A DNA stretch of 23,329 nt from Bacillota bacterium (GTDB lineage Bacteria > Bacillota > Clostridia > Oscillospirales > Ruminococcaceae): the NCBI GenBank assembly GCA_023415575.1, contig JAEZKF010000050.1, forward strand, positions 1-23,329. Reading direction: 5' to 3'. This document shows, piece after piece, positions 1-7,929 of this stretch; within the stretch, counting starts at the first letter, position 1, and each line of letters begins with the position of its first letter. The position numbers and the translations under genes were made by a program. A model generated the notes under the pieces. The model worked only from the letters and a program-made list of their open reading frames with translations, did no database searches and was not told the DNA's origin.

Positions 1-8
1 ATACTAAA

Positions 9-42
9 GTTTGATACCAATCCTTTCGGGTTGGTATCAAAC
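9..42. repeat. 15-bp perfect hairpin upstream of the tRNA cluster
   Basis: Positions 9-23 are complementary to 28-42, with one G-T pair and a TTTC tetraloop. The hairpin ends ten bases before tRNA-Asn. On the plus strand no T-run follows it; on the minus strand the stem is followed by TTTAGTAT. It may be a terminator of something left of the window, or a processing hairpin in a longer tRNA transcript. The sequence does not decide between these. Confidence 0.55.
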
Positions 43-51
43 GATATATAT

Positions 52-127
52 TCCTCAATAGCTCAGTCGGTAGAGCATGCGGCTGTTAACCGCAGGGTCG
101 TTGGTTCGAGTCCAACTTGGGGAGCCA
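52..127 (+). tRNA. tRNA-Asn (anticodon GTT)
   Basis: This is a complete cloverleaf of 76 nt with encoded CCA. The acceptor TCCTCAA pairs with TTGGGGA, the anticodon loop is CTGTTAA, and the T-loop is TTCGAGT. It is the first of five tandem tRNA genes on the plus strand. Confidence 0.97.
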
Positions 128-173
128 ATTTGAATATATTTTGTTTGATATAGATTTCCAGGGCGGTTGTTAT

Positions 174-250
174 GGGCCTTTAGCTCAGTTGGTCAGAGCC
201 ACCGGCTCATAACCGGTTGGTCCGGGGTTCGAGTCCCTGAAGGCCCACCA
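174..250 (+). tRNA. tRNA with anticodon CAT (elongator Met, or Ile2)
   Basis: The cloverleaf is 77 nt with encoded CCA. The acceptor GGGCCTT pairs with AAGGCCC, the anticodon stem is ACCGG/CCGGT, and the loop CTCATAA gives anticodon CAT. The G1-C72 pair rules out an initiator tRNA, which normally has a 1-72 mismatch. CAT tRNAs that are not initiators are either elongator Met or the lysidine-modified Ile2 that reads AUA. The acceptor and anticodon arms resemble some Firmicute Ile2 tRNAs, but I cannot settle the identity by eye. Confidence 0.93.
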
Positions 251-256
251 AAATAT

Positions 257-332
257 AGGGGTATAGCTCAGTTGGTAGAGCAGTGGTCTCCAAAACCACG
301 TGCCGAGGGTTCGAGTCCTTCTGCCCCTGCCA
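257..332 (+). tRNA. tRNA-Trp (anticodon CCA)
   Basis: The cloverleaf is 76 nt. The acceptor AGGGGTA pairs with TGCCCCT, the anticodon stem is GTGGT/ACCAC with loop CTCCAAA, the discriminator base is G, and the 3' CCA is encoded. It lies 6 bases after the CAT tRNA. Confidence 0.97.
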
Positions 333-338
333 ATATTC

Positions 339-415
339 GGCCTGGTAGTTCAGTTGGTTAGAACGCTAGCCTGTCACGCTAGAGGTCAGGGGTTCGAGCC
401 CCCTTCAGGTCGCCA
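339..415 (+). tRNA. tRNA-Asp (anticodon GTC)
   Basis: The cloverleaf is 77 nt. The acceptor GGCCTGG pairs with TCAGGTC, the anticodon stem is CTAGC/GCTAG with loop CTGTCAC, the discriminator base is G, and CCA is encoded. Confidence 0.97.
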
Positions 416-429
416 CTTTTTTAAAATAT

Positions 430-505
430 GCTGTTATAGCTCAGTAGGCAGAGCACTTCCTTGGTAAGGAAGAGGTCACCAGTTCGAATCTGGTTAACAG
501 CTCCA
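430..505 (+). tRNA. tRNA-Thr (anticodon GGT)
   Basis: The cloverleaf is 76 nt. The acceptor GCTGTTA pairs with TAACAGC, the anticodon stem is CTTCC/GGAAG with loop TTGGTAA, the discriminator base is T, and CCA is encoded. It is the last tRNA before the cluster terminator. Confidence 0.97.
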
Positions 506-514
506 TAAATACAT

Positions 515-560
515 ACAAATAAGCCATCCGTCAATTATGACTGGATGGCTTATTTGTTTA
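515..560 (+). terminator. Intrinsic terminator of the tRNA cluster
   Basis: A perfect 15-bp stem (515-529 with 543-557) starts nine bases after tRNA-Thr. Its loop holds a further 3-bp GTC/GAC pairing, and the distal arm ends TTATTTGTTTACA. It marks the end of the tRNA transcription unit. Confidence 0.85.
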
Positions 561-696
561 CATAATACTTTTTACCAACTGAGTTAAAAAGCTTATTTTC
601 GTGGATTGCCCCGATATACATAGTTTCGCAGTATTGATCAAATCATAATAAAAAGTGATAAATACACACAAGTTTCTTCCTCTTTTTCATGAACCG

Positions 697-705
697 TGCT
701 ATAAT
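697..705 (+). promoter_or_regulatory. Extended -10 promoter for the NSS transporter
   Basis: TGC followed by TATAAT forms an extended -10 element. The -35 region at the expected distance is weak (TTCCTC). The predicted transcription start leaves a leader of about 55 nt before the ATG at 768. Confidence 0.6.
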
Positions 706-767
706 AAAAATCTACGTGACACTATATGTCCTACAAAACATCATACTAAATTTATAGGAGAGACAGT

Positions 768-2147
768 ATGGATCACAACGAACAGAACAAACGAGATAAC
801 TTTACCTCTCAGCTAGGCATTATTCTAGCTGCAGCAGGCAGTGCTATCGGCATTGGCAACGTATGGCGTTTCAGCTATATACTTGGCATGAATGGCGGCG
901 GAGCCTTTTTGATGGTATACCTCTTGTGCGTTATACTGGTCGGACTGCCTTTGATTTTAACAGAGCTTAGCATCGGACGAAGCACTGGAAAAAGTGCTAT
1001 TACAGCATTTAAGCAGATGGCGCCAAAATCCTACTGGTGGATCGCCGGCGCGCTGGGGGTATTTGCAGCCTTTCTAATCATGACCTATTACCCCCTTATC
1101 GCAGGATGGTCGCTTGGCTATATGTTTGAGAGCATCTTTAACTGGAACACAATGATTGCCGACACCTCGGCTTTCTTTGATGGATATGTAAGTTCAACTG
1201 CAAAACCTCTTATTATGCTTACAATTGTACTTGTATTGACTACACTTACACTTGCTGGCGGCGTATCGAAGGGAATAGAGAAAGCCAGTAAGGTGCTCAT
1301 GCCTGTTTTATTTGCAATTATCATTGTTCTAATCGTGCGTTCGCTTACCCTTCCGGGAGCAATTGAAGGAGTTAAGTTCCTGTTCGTACCCGACTTTTCG
1401 AAAATTAACTTTAAAACACTACTTGAAGCACTGGGACACAGCTTCTACTCACTCAGCATCGGTATGGGGGCACTGATTGCCTATGGTAGCTATGTGCGCA
1501 AGGAGGAGAACCTGATTTCCACTAGTGTCACCGTATGCACGCTGGATACATTAATCGCTCTGCTAGCTGGTCTTGCAATCTTCCCGGCAGTATTTGCATT
1601 TGACTTAGAGCCTACATCAGGTGCAGGCCTTGCATTTATTACCCTTCCCAAGGCGTTTGCCACTATGCCGGGCGGACGGTTCTTCGCTGCGCTGTTCTTC
1701 CTGCTTCTTACTGTTGCAGCTATCACCTCAATGATTAGTCTTGCTCAGGTGCTTGTTGCATTTTTAGAGGACGAGTTTGGCATTAAGCGCAAGGGTCTGG
1801 TGCTGATTATTCTAACCATTGTGCTGTTTGTCTTTGGTATTCCTGCTACACTTTCCTTTAGTTCTATGGCAGATGTAAAAATCTTTGGCCTGACCTTCTT
1901 CGATTTTGCAGATCAGCTTTCGGCAAATGTTATTATCCCCATTACAGGCCTGTTGACCGCCGTTTTTGTGGGATTCCGATATGTGGATAAGGCCCAGGAG
2001 GAGATTGAAACAGGCTGCAAGAACCCCAAGGGACTGTTGGTTCGCAGCTATCGTTTCTTAATCCGATATGTTGTGCCAATCTCGGTTGCGTTTATTCTTT
2101 TAAATGCTACCGGTGTATTTAAGTGGCTGTTTTCCCTTAAGGGTTAA
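768..2147 (+). CDS. Neurotransmitter:sodium symporter (NSS/SNF) family amino acid transporter
   Basis: This is a Na+-coupled secondary transporter of the LeuT/MhsT/TnaT family, predicted to import amino acids across the cytoplasmic membrane. The 459-aa protein opens with the family hallmark on helix 1 (GSAIGIGNVWRFSY, about residues 24-37), where the unwound segment binds Na+ and substrate. The helix 6 counterpart (FYSLSIGMGALIAYGSY) lies near residues 226-242. Hydrophobic segments and length suit the 11-12 helix bacterial members. The start is supported by AGGAG at 756-760, seven bases upstream, and by the expected N-terminus. It stands alone, with its own extended -10 promoter and a terminator after the stop. 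Substrate specificity cannot be read from the sequence; family members carry tryptophan, tyrosine or other hydrophobic amino acids. Confidence 0.95.
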   Translation: MDHNEQNKRDNFTSQLGIILAAAGSAIGIGNVWRFSYILGMNGGGAFLMVYLLCVILVGLPLILTELSIGRSTGKSAITAFKQMAPKSYWWIAGALGVFAAFLIMTYYPLIAGWSLGYMFESIFNWNTMIADTSAFFDGYVSSTAKPLIMLTIVLVLTTLTLAGGVSKGIEKASKVLMPVLFAIIIVLIVRSLTLPGAIEGVKFLFVPDFSKINFKTLLEALGHSFYSLSIGMGALIAYGSYVRKEENLISTSVTVCTLDTLIALLAGLAIFPAVFAFDLEPTSGAGLAFITLPKAFATMPGGRFFAALFFLLLTVAAITSMISLAQVLVAFLEDEFGIKRKGLVLIILTIVLFVFGIPATLSFSSMADVKIFGLTFFDFADQLSANVIIPITGLLTAVFVGFRYVDKAQEEIETGCKNPKGLLVRSYRFLIRYVVPISVAFILLNATGVFKWLFSLKG

Positions 2148-2181
2148 GTCAACCATAGGCGCCTATCCGTAATGGCATAGT

Positions 2182-2222
2182 AGGGATGACATCCGCCTTA
2201 CGCGGGGTCATCCCTTTGTGAT
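2182..2222 (+). terminator. Intrinsic terminator after the NSS transporter
   Basis: The stem AGGGATGAC (2182-2190) pairs with GTCATCCCT (2207-2215), with an additional inner CCGC/GCGG pairing, followed by TTTGTG. The rest of the 2148-2496 gap holds no recognisable gene, only the promoter at 2350-2379. Confidence 0.75.
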
Positions 2223-2349
2223 GTCTGCTTTCTATGAGCAAAAGACGATTGTTTAATCAAGACCATCATGAACGGTTTATTCCTTGCAAAGTTTTCCTAA
2301 TGTTGTCGATTGAGCAGTGTGCTTGAGGGTATATTTGCATCTTTTACGG

Positions 2350-2379
2350 TTGCAAACTCTATGTAGAAAAGGGTATAAT
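2350..2379 (+). promoter_or_regulatory. Sigma-A-type promoter for the phosphoglycerate mutase-dipeptidase unit
   Basis: The -35 is TTGCAA (2350-2355) and the -10 is a consensus TATAAT (2374-2379), with an 18-bp spacer. It predicts a leader of about 110 nt before the ATG at 2497. Confidence 0.7.
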
Positions 2380-2496
2380 GAAGCAGTCGTCAACATGACA
2401 ACGTCGTAAATGGGGCAGCTTTGCTGCAACTATAAAATCAGTATATATAGGCTAATTGATGTATGCACATCGGGCCAGAAGGGCATGGTAAAGGAA

Positions 2497-3699
2497 ATGA
2501 AATATCTTGTTTTACTGTGTGATGGAATGTCTGATTATCCGGTAGAGGAGCTTTCGGGTAAAACACCAATGGAGGTTGCCAACAAGCCTGTCATGGACAG
2601 CCTTGCTGCTCACGCCGAGGTTGGTCTGCTAAAGACAGTTGCAGACGGCCTTAAGCCGGGCAGTGATGTTGCGAACCTCTCGGTGATGGGATATGACCCT
2701 GCGGTATGCTATGCGGGAAGATCACCGCTTGAGGCGGCGAGCATCGGCATCGACCTTGCGCCGACAGATGTTGCAACCCGCTGCAACCTTGTAACCCTTT
2801 CTGACGATGAGATATTTGAGAACAAAACCATGGTGGATTACTGTGCCGATGACATCTCCACCGAGGAAGCGGATATCCTGATTAAGTACCTGCAGAAAAT
2901 GCTCGGCGACGAGGAGTTTTCCTTTTATACGGGCGTAAGCTACCGTCACTGCCTGGTGTGGAGCAATGCTCCTGAGGATGTCGGTACTACCACCCCGCCG
3001 CACGACATCACCCTGCAAAAGATTACAAACTATCTCCCCCAAAACGAACGTTTCTTAGACCTTACCAAAAAGAGCTATGAGCTGTTGCGCAATCACCCCT
3101 TAAATCTTGAGCGCATTAAAAAGGGCCACCGCCCTGCGAATTCCATCTGGCTCTGGGGCAGCGGCCGCAAGAAGCCGCTGGAGGACTTCGGGGCAAAATA
3201 CGGTGTGAAAGGATCGGTCATCTCGGCGGTAGACCTCATTAAGGGCATCGGACGGCTTGCAAACCTTGAGGTGCTCCATGTTGAAGGCGCAACCGGCTAT
3301 ATCGACACCAACTTTGAGGGCAAGGCCAAGGCCTGCATCGATGCTTTTGCGCGCGGGCAGGACTTTGTGTACCTTCATGTAGAAGCCCCCGACGAGTGCG
3401 GCCACCGCGCAGAGGTGCAAAACAAGGTTCGCTCGATTGAATACATCGACTCGCACATCCTCGCCCCCATCATAAAGGCACTTGCGCGGTACGATGACTA
3501 CAAGATTATGATTCTGCCTGACCATGCCACCCCGCTTTCCGTCCGCACCCATGTCAACGACCCCGTGCCCTACCTCATTTACCACAAGCAACTTGAAATA
3601 GATAGCGGTGTCACCACCTTCTGCGAGAAAACCAGCGCACAAACCGGTGTATACTATGATATAGGACACGAGCAGATGGCGCGCTTCCTAAAAGATTAA
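2497..3699 (+). CDS. apgM: 2,3-bisphosphoglycerate-independent phosphoglycerate mutase, archaeal type
   Basis: The enzyme interconverts 3-phosphoglycerate and 2-phosphoglycerate in glycolysis and gluconeogenesis, and belongs to the alkaline-phosphatase superfamily. With the start at 2497 it is 400 aa and begins MKYLVLLCDGM, the normal family N-terminus, with metal ligand Asp9. The catalytic serine is expected in the PGSDVANLSVMGYDP segment (Ser56). C-terminal metal-site motifs are visible as HVEAPDECGH and ILPDHATP. An upstream in-frame ATG at 2485 would add four residues, and the frame stays open back to 2410. AGAAGGG at 2477-2483 sits too close to 2485, while AAAGGA abuts 2497, so the exact start is not fully settled. 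The dipeptidase gene follows after 39 bases and is probably co-transcribed. Confidence 0.92.
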   Translation: MKYLVLLCDGMSDYPVEELSGKTPMEVANKPVMDSLAAHAEVGLLKTVADGLKPGSDVANLSVMGYDPAVCYAGRSPLEAASIGIDLAPTDVATRCNLVTLSDDEIFENKTMVDYCADDISTEEADILIKYLQKMLGDEEFSFYTGVSYRHCLVWSNAPEDVGTTTPPHDITLQKITNYLPQNERFLDLTKKSYELLRNHPLNLERIKKGHRPANSIWLWGSGRKKPLEDFGAKYGVKGSVISAVDLIKGIGRLANLEVLHVEGATGYIDTNFEGKAKACIDAFARGQDFVYLHVEAPDECGHRAEVQNKVRSIEYIDSHILAPIIKALARYDDYKIMILPDHATPLSVRTHVNDPVPYLIYHKQLEIDSGVTTFCEKTSAQTGVYYDIGHEQMARFLKD

Positions 3700-3738
3700 G
3701 CTTTATAACCGAAATATTGATAGAAAGAAGAAGTGAAT

Positions 3739-5178
3739 ATGACGCACAACGTACTAAAGGGATATGAGCCTCAGTCAGTATTTCATTACTTTGAAGAGAT
3801 CTCAGCTATTCCGCGCGGCTCGGGCAACGAAAAGGCGGTTTCAGACTACCTTGTAGCCTTTGCTAAGGAGCACGGGCTTTGGGTACATCAGGACAAGGTT
3901 AACAATGTCATAATTAAAAAGCCAGCCTCCTGCGGATGCGAGAACCAGCCTGCAGTCGCCCTTCAGGGCCACCTTGACATGGTTTGTGAGAAGAACGCCG
4001 ATTCCTCCCACGACTTTTTGCGCGACCCAATCTCCCTGATTGTAGAGGACGGTTGGGTGCGTGCCGACGGAACCACGCTGGGCGCCGATAACGGCATAGC
4101 GGTTGCGATGATGCTCGCCCTGCTTGCGGATAACAGCCTGCGCCATCCGGCCTTGGAGTGTATCTTTACCGTATGCGAGGAAACCGGACTTGAGGGCGCC
4201 TTTGCCATTGACGGAAGCCTCATTGATGCAAAGTATATGATAAACCTCGACTCCGAGGAAGTGGGCGTTGCTACGGTCAGCTGCTGCGGCGGCGTACGGG
4301 CCCAAATCAGCAAGGCCGTGACCTTCGAGGAGAAGAGCGGCAACGCAGTAGAGATGTTTGTTCGCGGACTTGCGGGCGGCCACTCGGGCGTGGATATTGA
4401 CAAAAACCGCGCAAACGCCATCAAAATCATGGCAGACCTCTTAGGCTTCCTGCGCAAACACACTGACTTTGCCCTTGCCGATATTTCGGGCGGCAACAAG
4501 GATAATGCCATTCCCCGCGAGTGCAAGGTTGTTATTATTGCAGATAAGGATGCAAACGCTATCGCAGAGCTTGTACAGCAGTATAAGACGTCGATGCCAG
4601 CTTTAAGCGAGGATGATGCGGGCTTTGATATCGCCGTTTCTCCCGCCAAAGCGGCAAAGGCGATGACCTGCTCGGATGAGGTACTCGCTATCCTTATCAA
4701 AACTCCGAACGGCGTGCAGACAAGGTTTGAGCATGACCCCACCATGATCGAGAGCTCCTGCAACCTTGCATCCGTCACGATGAATAATAACGAGCTGCGC
4801 TTTGTGGTGTCCATCCGCAGTGCGGCAAAGGAAAAGCGCGATGCCATTGTTGACCGCCTGCGTGCCATTGCAGATACAGCGAGTTTCTCCGTCCAAACCA
4901 ACGGAGACTACCCCGGCTGGAATTATGAGCCTAAGTCTCACCTGCGCGATGTAACAAGCGAGTGCTACCGCTCCTTGTTCGGCAAAGAGCTGCGCCTTGA
5001 GGCAATCCACGCCGGCCTTGAATGCGGCATCTTCAAGTCCAAATGCCCGCAGCTTGACATCATCGCCATCGGCCCCGACATTGTGGAATGTCACACTCCG
5101 CAGGAGCGCCTCAATCTTGCCTCCTGCAAAACGATATGGGATCTTGTGATTACAGTGCTTAACAAGCTGTGCTCCTGA
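3739..5178 (+). CDS. pepD: Aminoacyl-histidine dipeptidase (PepD-like, M20 metallopeptidase)
   Basis: This is a cytosolic zinc dipeptidase that cleaves Xaa-His and other dipeptides, supplying amino acids from peptides. The 479-aa product has all the di-zinc ligand motifs of the PepD/M20C group: GHLDM (His78, Asp80), TTLGADNG (Asp117), CEETGLEG (Glu147/Glu148), NLDSEE (Asp171) and a C-terminal ECHTP histidine. A lid and dimerisation domain lies in the middle, and the length matches E. coli PepD (about 485 aa). A GTG at 3733 is also in frame and would add two residues. I prefer the ATG at 3739 because the purine-rich GAAAGAAG (3723-3730) is correctly spaced from it. It follows the phosphoglycerate mutase closely and has no promoter of its own that I can see. 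Confidence 0.93.
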   Translation: MTHNVLKGYEPQSVFHYFEEISAIPRGSGNEKAVSDYLVAFAKEHGLWVHQDKVNNVIIKKPASCGCENQPAVALQGHLDMVCEKNADSSHDFLRDPISLIVEDGWVRADGTTLGADNGIAVAMMLALLADNSLRHPALECIFTVCEETGLEGAFAIDGSLIDAKYMINLDSEEVGVATVSCCGGVRAQISKAVTFEEKSGNAVEMFVRGLAGGHSGVDIDKNRANAIKIMADLLGFLRKHTDFALADISGGNKDNAIPRECKVVIIADKDANAIAELVQQYKTSMPALSEDDAGFDIAVSPAKAAKAMTCSDEVLAILIKTPNGVQTRFEHDPTMIESSCNLASVTMNNNELRFVVSIRSAAKEKRDAIVDRLRAIADTASFSVQTNGDYPGWNYEPKSHLRDVTSECYRSLFGKELRLEAIHAGLECGIFKSKCPQLDIIAIGPDIVECHTPQERLNLASCKTIWDLVITVLNKLCS

Positions 5179-5220
5179 TGCCTTCTTAACAAATTAGCCC
5201 TTTATCAGCCCAAAAACCCA

Positions 5221-5229
5221 TGATATAAT
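5221..5229 (+). promoter_or_regulatory. Extended -10 promoter for the flippase-ACT operon
   Basis: TGA followed by TATAAT (5224-5229) is an extended -10. TTTATC at 5201-5206 is a weak -35 with 17-bp spacing. It would start a transcript near 5236, giving a leader of about 170 nt before the flippase. Confidence 0.6.
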
Positions 5230-5271
5230 CAAAGTTAAGGGCAAAGAACTCGTTTATTTTAGAGCGATTTT

Positions 5272-5333
5272 AACGGTGCATAGGGTGTTATTGTAGCGGA
5301 TTTGCCCTGCGACAACCCCATGCACCGTTTTGT
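5272..5333 (+). terminator. Long hairpin with T-run in the flippase leader (terminator or attenuator)
   Basis: AACGGTGCAT (5272-5281) pairs perfectly with ATGCACCGTT (5320-5329). Further pairs occur inside (GGGT with ACCC, TTGT with ACAA), and TTTTG follows. It could end pepD transcripts, but it lies downstream of the promoter at 5221-5229, so it may instead act as an attenuator of the flippase operon. Its loop base-pairs with sequence downstream (see findings). Confidence 0.6.
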
Positions 5334-5407
5334 GAATGTGTAATCCGCACCCAAAGCGAGATATACAAGCTTGCCGGCCTCATTACAGACATATGTGGGG
5401 ATGAAAG

Positions 5408-6808
5408 ATGAATCAGTACAAAAAACTTGTATTGAATACAGTGATATTCGGCATCGGCACGTTCAGCTCCAAGGTGCTTGTGTTTTTGCTTATGCCCATC
5501 TACACAAGCATCCTCACGCCTGCGGATTACAGCGTTGTGGAGCTTGTTACGGGCACGGCAAACTTTATGATCCCCATTGTCGCGGTGTGTATTGGCGAGG
5601 GCGTCATCCGCTTTGGTCTTGACAGTTCGGTGCGAAAGGACGATGTATTCACCTCAGGCATCCTCACGGTCTTTATCGGCTTTGCCATATTCGCGGCCCT
5701 TTATCCGCTCTTTTCTCTGATACCCTTTATTAAGGGCTACACCCCGCTTGTGTATCTGTACGTCTTTGCATCCTCGCTAAAGGGCATCTGCGCCCAGTTT
5801 GTGCGGGCAAAAGGCTATGTTCGCCTGTATGCCTTTGACGGAGTTTTCTCCACCGTCATGGTGCTTACCTTTAACATTTTAGGCTTAGTCGTGTTTAAGC
5901 TCGGCATAACCGGCTATGTGCTTGCCATCATCCTGTCCGACCTCATATCCGCTTTGTTTTTGACCTGGATAGCAAGTCTGTGGCGGTACTTTAAGGGCTT
6001 TCGTGTAAGCAAAGAGATATGGCGGGCAATGGTTGCATACTCGGTTCCCCTCATACCCAACACCCTGTTTTTCTGGGTTACCAACCTCTCCGACCGCTAT
6101 ATTGTCACATGGCTTTTGGGGGATGAGGTAAACGGTCTGTACTCCATCGCCTACAAGATACCCACCATCATCACTGCGGTGTCCGGCATCTTTATGCAGG
6201 CGTGGCAGCTTTCCGCCTTCTCAGACGAGGATACGCGCACCAAGGCCCGTTTTTATTCCACGGTGTTTGACGGCTACCAATCGGTGCTGTTTAGCATCGG
6301 TGCAGCTACCGTGCTCATGATAAAACCCCTTACCAGGTTGTTTTTAGATGAAAAGTACTTCACCTCATGGGTGTATGTGCCCTTTTTAATCCTGTCTGTG
6401 GTGTTCTCCTGCTTTGCGACCTTCTTTTCGAGCATCTATATGTCCGAAAAGCGCAACGTAATGACCATGATAACCACCATGACGGGGGCACTCACCAATG
6501 TAGTGCTCAACTTTATTTTAATACCCATCTATGGCGCAAACGGCGCGGGATTTGCAACATTTATCAGCTACTTTGTCGTCTTTTTGTTCCGCGCAATTCA
6601 CTCCCGCCGGTATATTCCGGTGCACGTTGCATGGGGAAGACTAACGATAAACTTCGCCCTTTTGATGGGGCAGGCGTTTACTGCTATCTTTGAACCGAAG
6701 TACTCGTTATGGATGCAGATTGGATTTGCTGTATTGCTGCTTATAATTAACGCAAAGACCATGATTACAACACTCATGCGCATCTTTGAGCGGCGCAGAA
6801 CAGCTTAA
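5408..6808 (+). CDS. Polysaccharide/oligosaccharide flippase (MVF superfamily, Wzx-like)
   Basis: This is a multi-spanning membrane protein (466 aa, about 12-14 hydrophobic segments) predicted to move lipid-linked oligosaccharides across the cytoplasmic membrane for surface polysaccharide assembly. The N-terminus has the family pattern of a hydrophobic first helix, then KVLVFLLMPIYTSILTPADY. The middle holds SVPLIPNTLFFWVTNLSDRY, and the C-terminal half contains the polysaccharide-synthesis C-domain signature around IYGANGAGFATFISYF. The ATG at 5408 has GGGGA at 5397-5401. No glycosyltransferase or other capsule gene lies in the window, so the substrate is unknown. The related SpoVB sporulation proteins are an alternative, but they are usually longer and the N-terminus fits flippases better. 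The ACT-domain gene follows after 25 bases. Confidence 0.85.
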   Translation: MNQYKKLVLNTVIFGIGTFSSKVLVFLLMPIYTSILTPADYSVVELVTGTANFMIPIVAVCIGEGVIRFGLDSSVRKDDVFTSGILTVFIGFAIFAALYPLFSLIPFIKGYTPLVYLYVFASSLKGICAQFVRAKGYVRLYAFDGVFSTVMVLTFNILGLVVFKLGITGYVLAIILSDLISALFLTWIASLWRYFKGFRVSKEIWRAMVAYSVPLIPNTLFFWVTNLSDRYIVTWLLGDEVNGLYSIAYKIPTIITAVSGIFMQAWQLSAFSDEDTRTKARFYSTVFDGYQSVLFSIGAATVLMIKPLTRLFLDEKYFTSWVYVPFLILSVVFSCFATFFSSIYMSEKRNVMTMITTMTGALTNVVLNFILIPIYGANGAGFATFISYFVVFLFRAIHSRRYIPVHVAWGRLTINFALLMGQAFTAIFEPKYSLWMQIGFAVLLLIINAKTMITTLMRIFERRRTA

Positions 6809-6833
6809 TACGATGATAAATGAGGAATAGACA

Positions 6834-7205
6834 ATGAAGCTTGAGACAATACCATATCGCTTTGCTGTGTGCAAGCTAAAGGACCTTTCGCAGATTAAGC
6901 TTACAGACCCGTTTTATGTGCTAACCAAAACCGACGATGAGCTGTCGCTTATCTGCCCGTCGGACTCTGTGCCGGAGGGCTGCATAGCGGTTGAGGATGG
7001 ATTTATGGGCTTTCGCGTGTGCGGAACACTGGACTTTTCGCTCGTAGGAATCCTCGCGAGACTCACCGCCCCCCTTGCCGAGGCGGGGATCAGCATCGTC
7101 GCCATTTCGACCTTTGATACCGACTATATCTTGGTTCGGGAAAGCGAGTTTGGCAGCGCCAAAGAGGTGCTTGCCGCCCAAGGCTATGAATGGATTAACG
7201 AATAA
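6834..7205 (+). CDS. ACT domain-containing protein (CASTOR-type ACT)
   Basis: This is a small cytosolic protein of 123 aa with an ACT fold of the type also found in the CASTOR arginine sensors. The pattern ending in a helix and strand, SLVGILARLTAPLAEAGI then SIVAISTFDTDYILV (about residues 64-100), is the diagnostic segment. An N-terminal beta-rich half resembles the first ACT-like repeat. The family is thought to bind amino acids or similar ligands as a sensor or allosteric unit. The ligand here is unknown. GAGGAA at 6822-6827 is well placed for the start. It is probably co-transcribed with the flippase; I see no obvious functional link between the two. A bidirectional terminator starts two bases after the stop. 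Confidence 0.85.
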   Translation: MKLETIPYRFAVCKLKDLSQIKLTDPFYVLTKTDDELSLICPSDSVPEGCIAVEDGFMGFRVCGTLDFSLVGILARLTAPLAEAGISIVAISTFDTDYILVRESEFGSAKEVLAAQGYEWINE

Positions 7206-7206
7206 A

Positions 7207-7254
7207 AAAGCGCATCATATATACTTCTTGTATATATGATGCGCTTTGCTTCTT
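7207..7254. terminator. Bidirectional intrinsic terminator
   Basis: A perfect 18-bp stem (7207-7224 with 7230-7247) and a TTCTT loop lie between two convergent genes. On the plus strand the stem is followed by TGCTTCTTTT and on the minus strand by TTTATTC. It ends both the flippase-ACT unit and the flavin reductase gene. Confidence 0.92.
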
Positions 7255-7258
7255 TTAG

Positions 7259-7843
7259 TTATTTATGAGCTTTTGTACTCTTCGGCTTCTTTCTTACAGT
7301 GTAGCCAAACGAGCCAAGCCGTTTGCCCAGTGCAAAGTACTCTCCGTGTGAATAGGTAATCAGTCCGCTCTTGTGCAGCATGAGCTTGCCCTTTTCGTCG
7401 ATGTACTTATCGTCTACATCCACACACAGAATTTCCGCCAAAAACATATCGTGGGTGCCAAGGGATTTAATCTCGGTCACGCGGCATTCCAGACTTACGG
7501 GGCTTTCATCAATCAGGGGTGCGCTTATCATCGAGGCGGGAACAGGGGTCAGGTGCATCTTTGCAAACTTGTCTACATCCTTGCCGCTTTTTACACCGCA
7601 GAAGTCCGCTGCCCGCACAAGGGCGGATGTCGTCAGGTTGATGGCAAACTCGCCCGACCCCTTAATAATGGGGTGGGAATAGCGCGAGGGGCGAACCGAG
7701 ATATAGGTCATGGCAGGGTCGGAGTTGATAATGCCTGTCCACGCAATGGTGATGATATTCGGCTTTTCCATTGTCCCGCAGGATACCATTGCAAGCGGCA
7801 CCGGATTAAGAAGCGTTCCGGGCTTCCACACGGTTTTACTCAT
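7259..7843 (-). CDS. Flavin reductase / flavoredoxin family protein
   Basis: This is a cytosolic FMN-binding split-barrel protein of 194 aa. The N-terminal half has the family pattern: LLNPVPLAMVSC, then NIITIAWTGIINSDPAMTYISV with a serine and arginine (RPSRYSH, about residues 51-57) near the flavin phosphate site, then GEFAINL. Related proteins reduce flavin with NAD(P)H or act as FMN electron carriers; which applies is not evident. The reading frame is open upstream to 7903, but MSKTVWKPG at 7843 is the normal family start and AAAAGGA lies ten bases before it. An extended -10 (TGG plus TATAAT on the minus strand, 7930-7935) is a plausible promoter. The C-terminus ends in a lysine-rich tail. 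Confidence 0.9.
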   Translation of the reverse strand: MSKTVWKPGTLLNPVPLAMVSCGTMEKPNIITIAWTGIINSDPAMTYISVRPSRYSHPIIKGSGEFAINLTTSALVRAADFCGVKSGKDVDKFAKMHLTPVPASMISAPLIDESPVSLECRVTEIKSLGTHDMFLAEILCVDVDDKYIDEKGKLMLHKSGLITYSHGEYFALGKRLGSFGYTVRKKPKSTKAHK

Positions 7844-7929
7844 TGTTGACACATCCTTTTTACATACTGCTGTCATTTTAAGATATACAAAATGTAATAT
7901 CACACAGCGATATATCGATTGCTCTACCC

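Noticed and set aside
167..361. Open frame of 64 codons across the tRNA genes
   Set aside because: It runs through two complete tRNAs and into a third; the apparent protein is a translation of tRNA sequence.
2410..2496. N-terminal extension of the phosphoglycerate mutase
   Set aside because: The extension has no family match, no good ribosome binding site, and lies near the predicted transcription start; family members begin at the MKYLVLLCDG segment.
3963..4901. Long minus-strand open frame inside pepD
   Set aside because: It is antisense to a complete, motif-bearing dipeptidase gene and shows no domain, promoter or ribosome binding site; it follows from GC-biased third codon positions.
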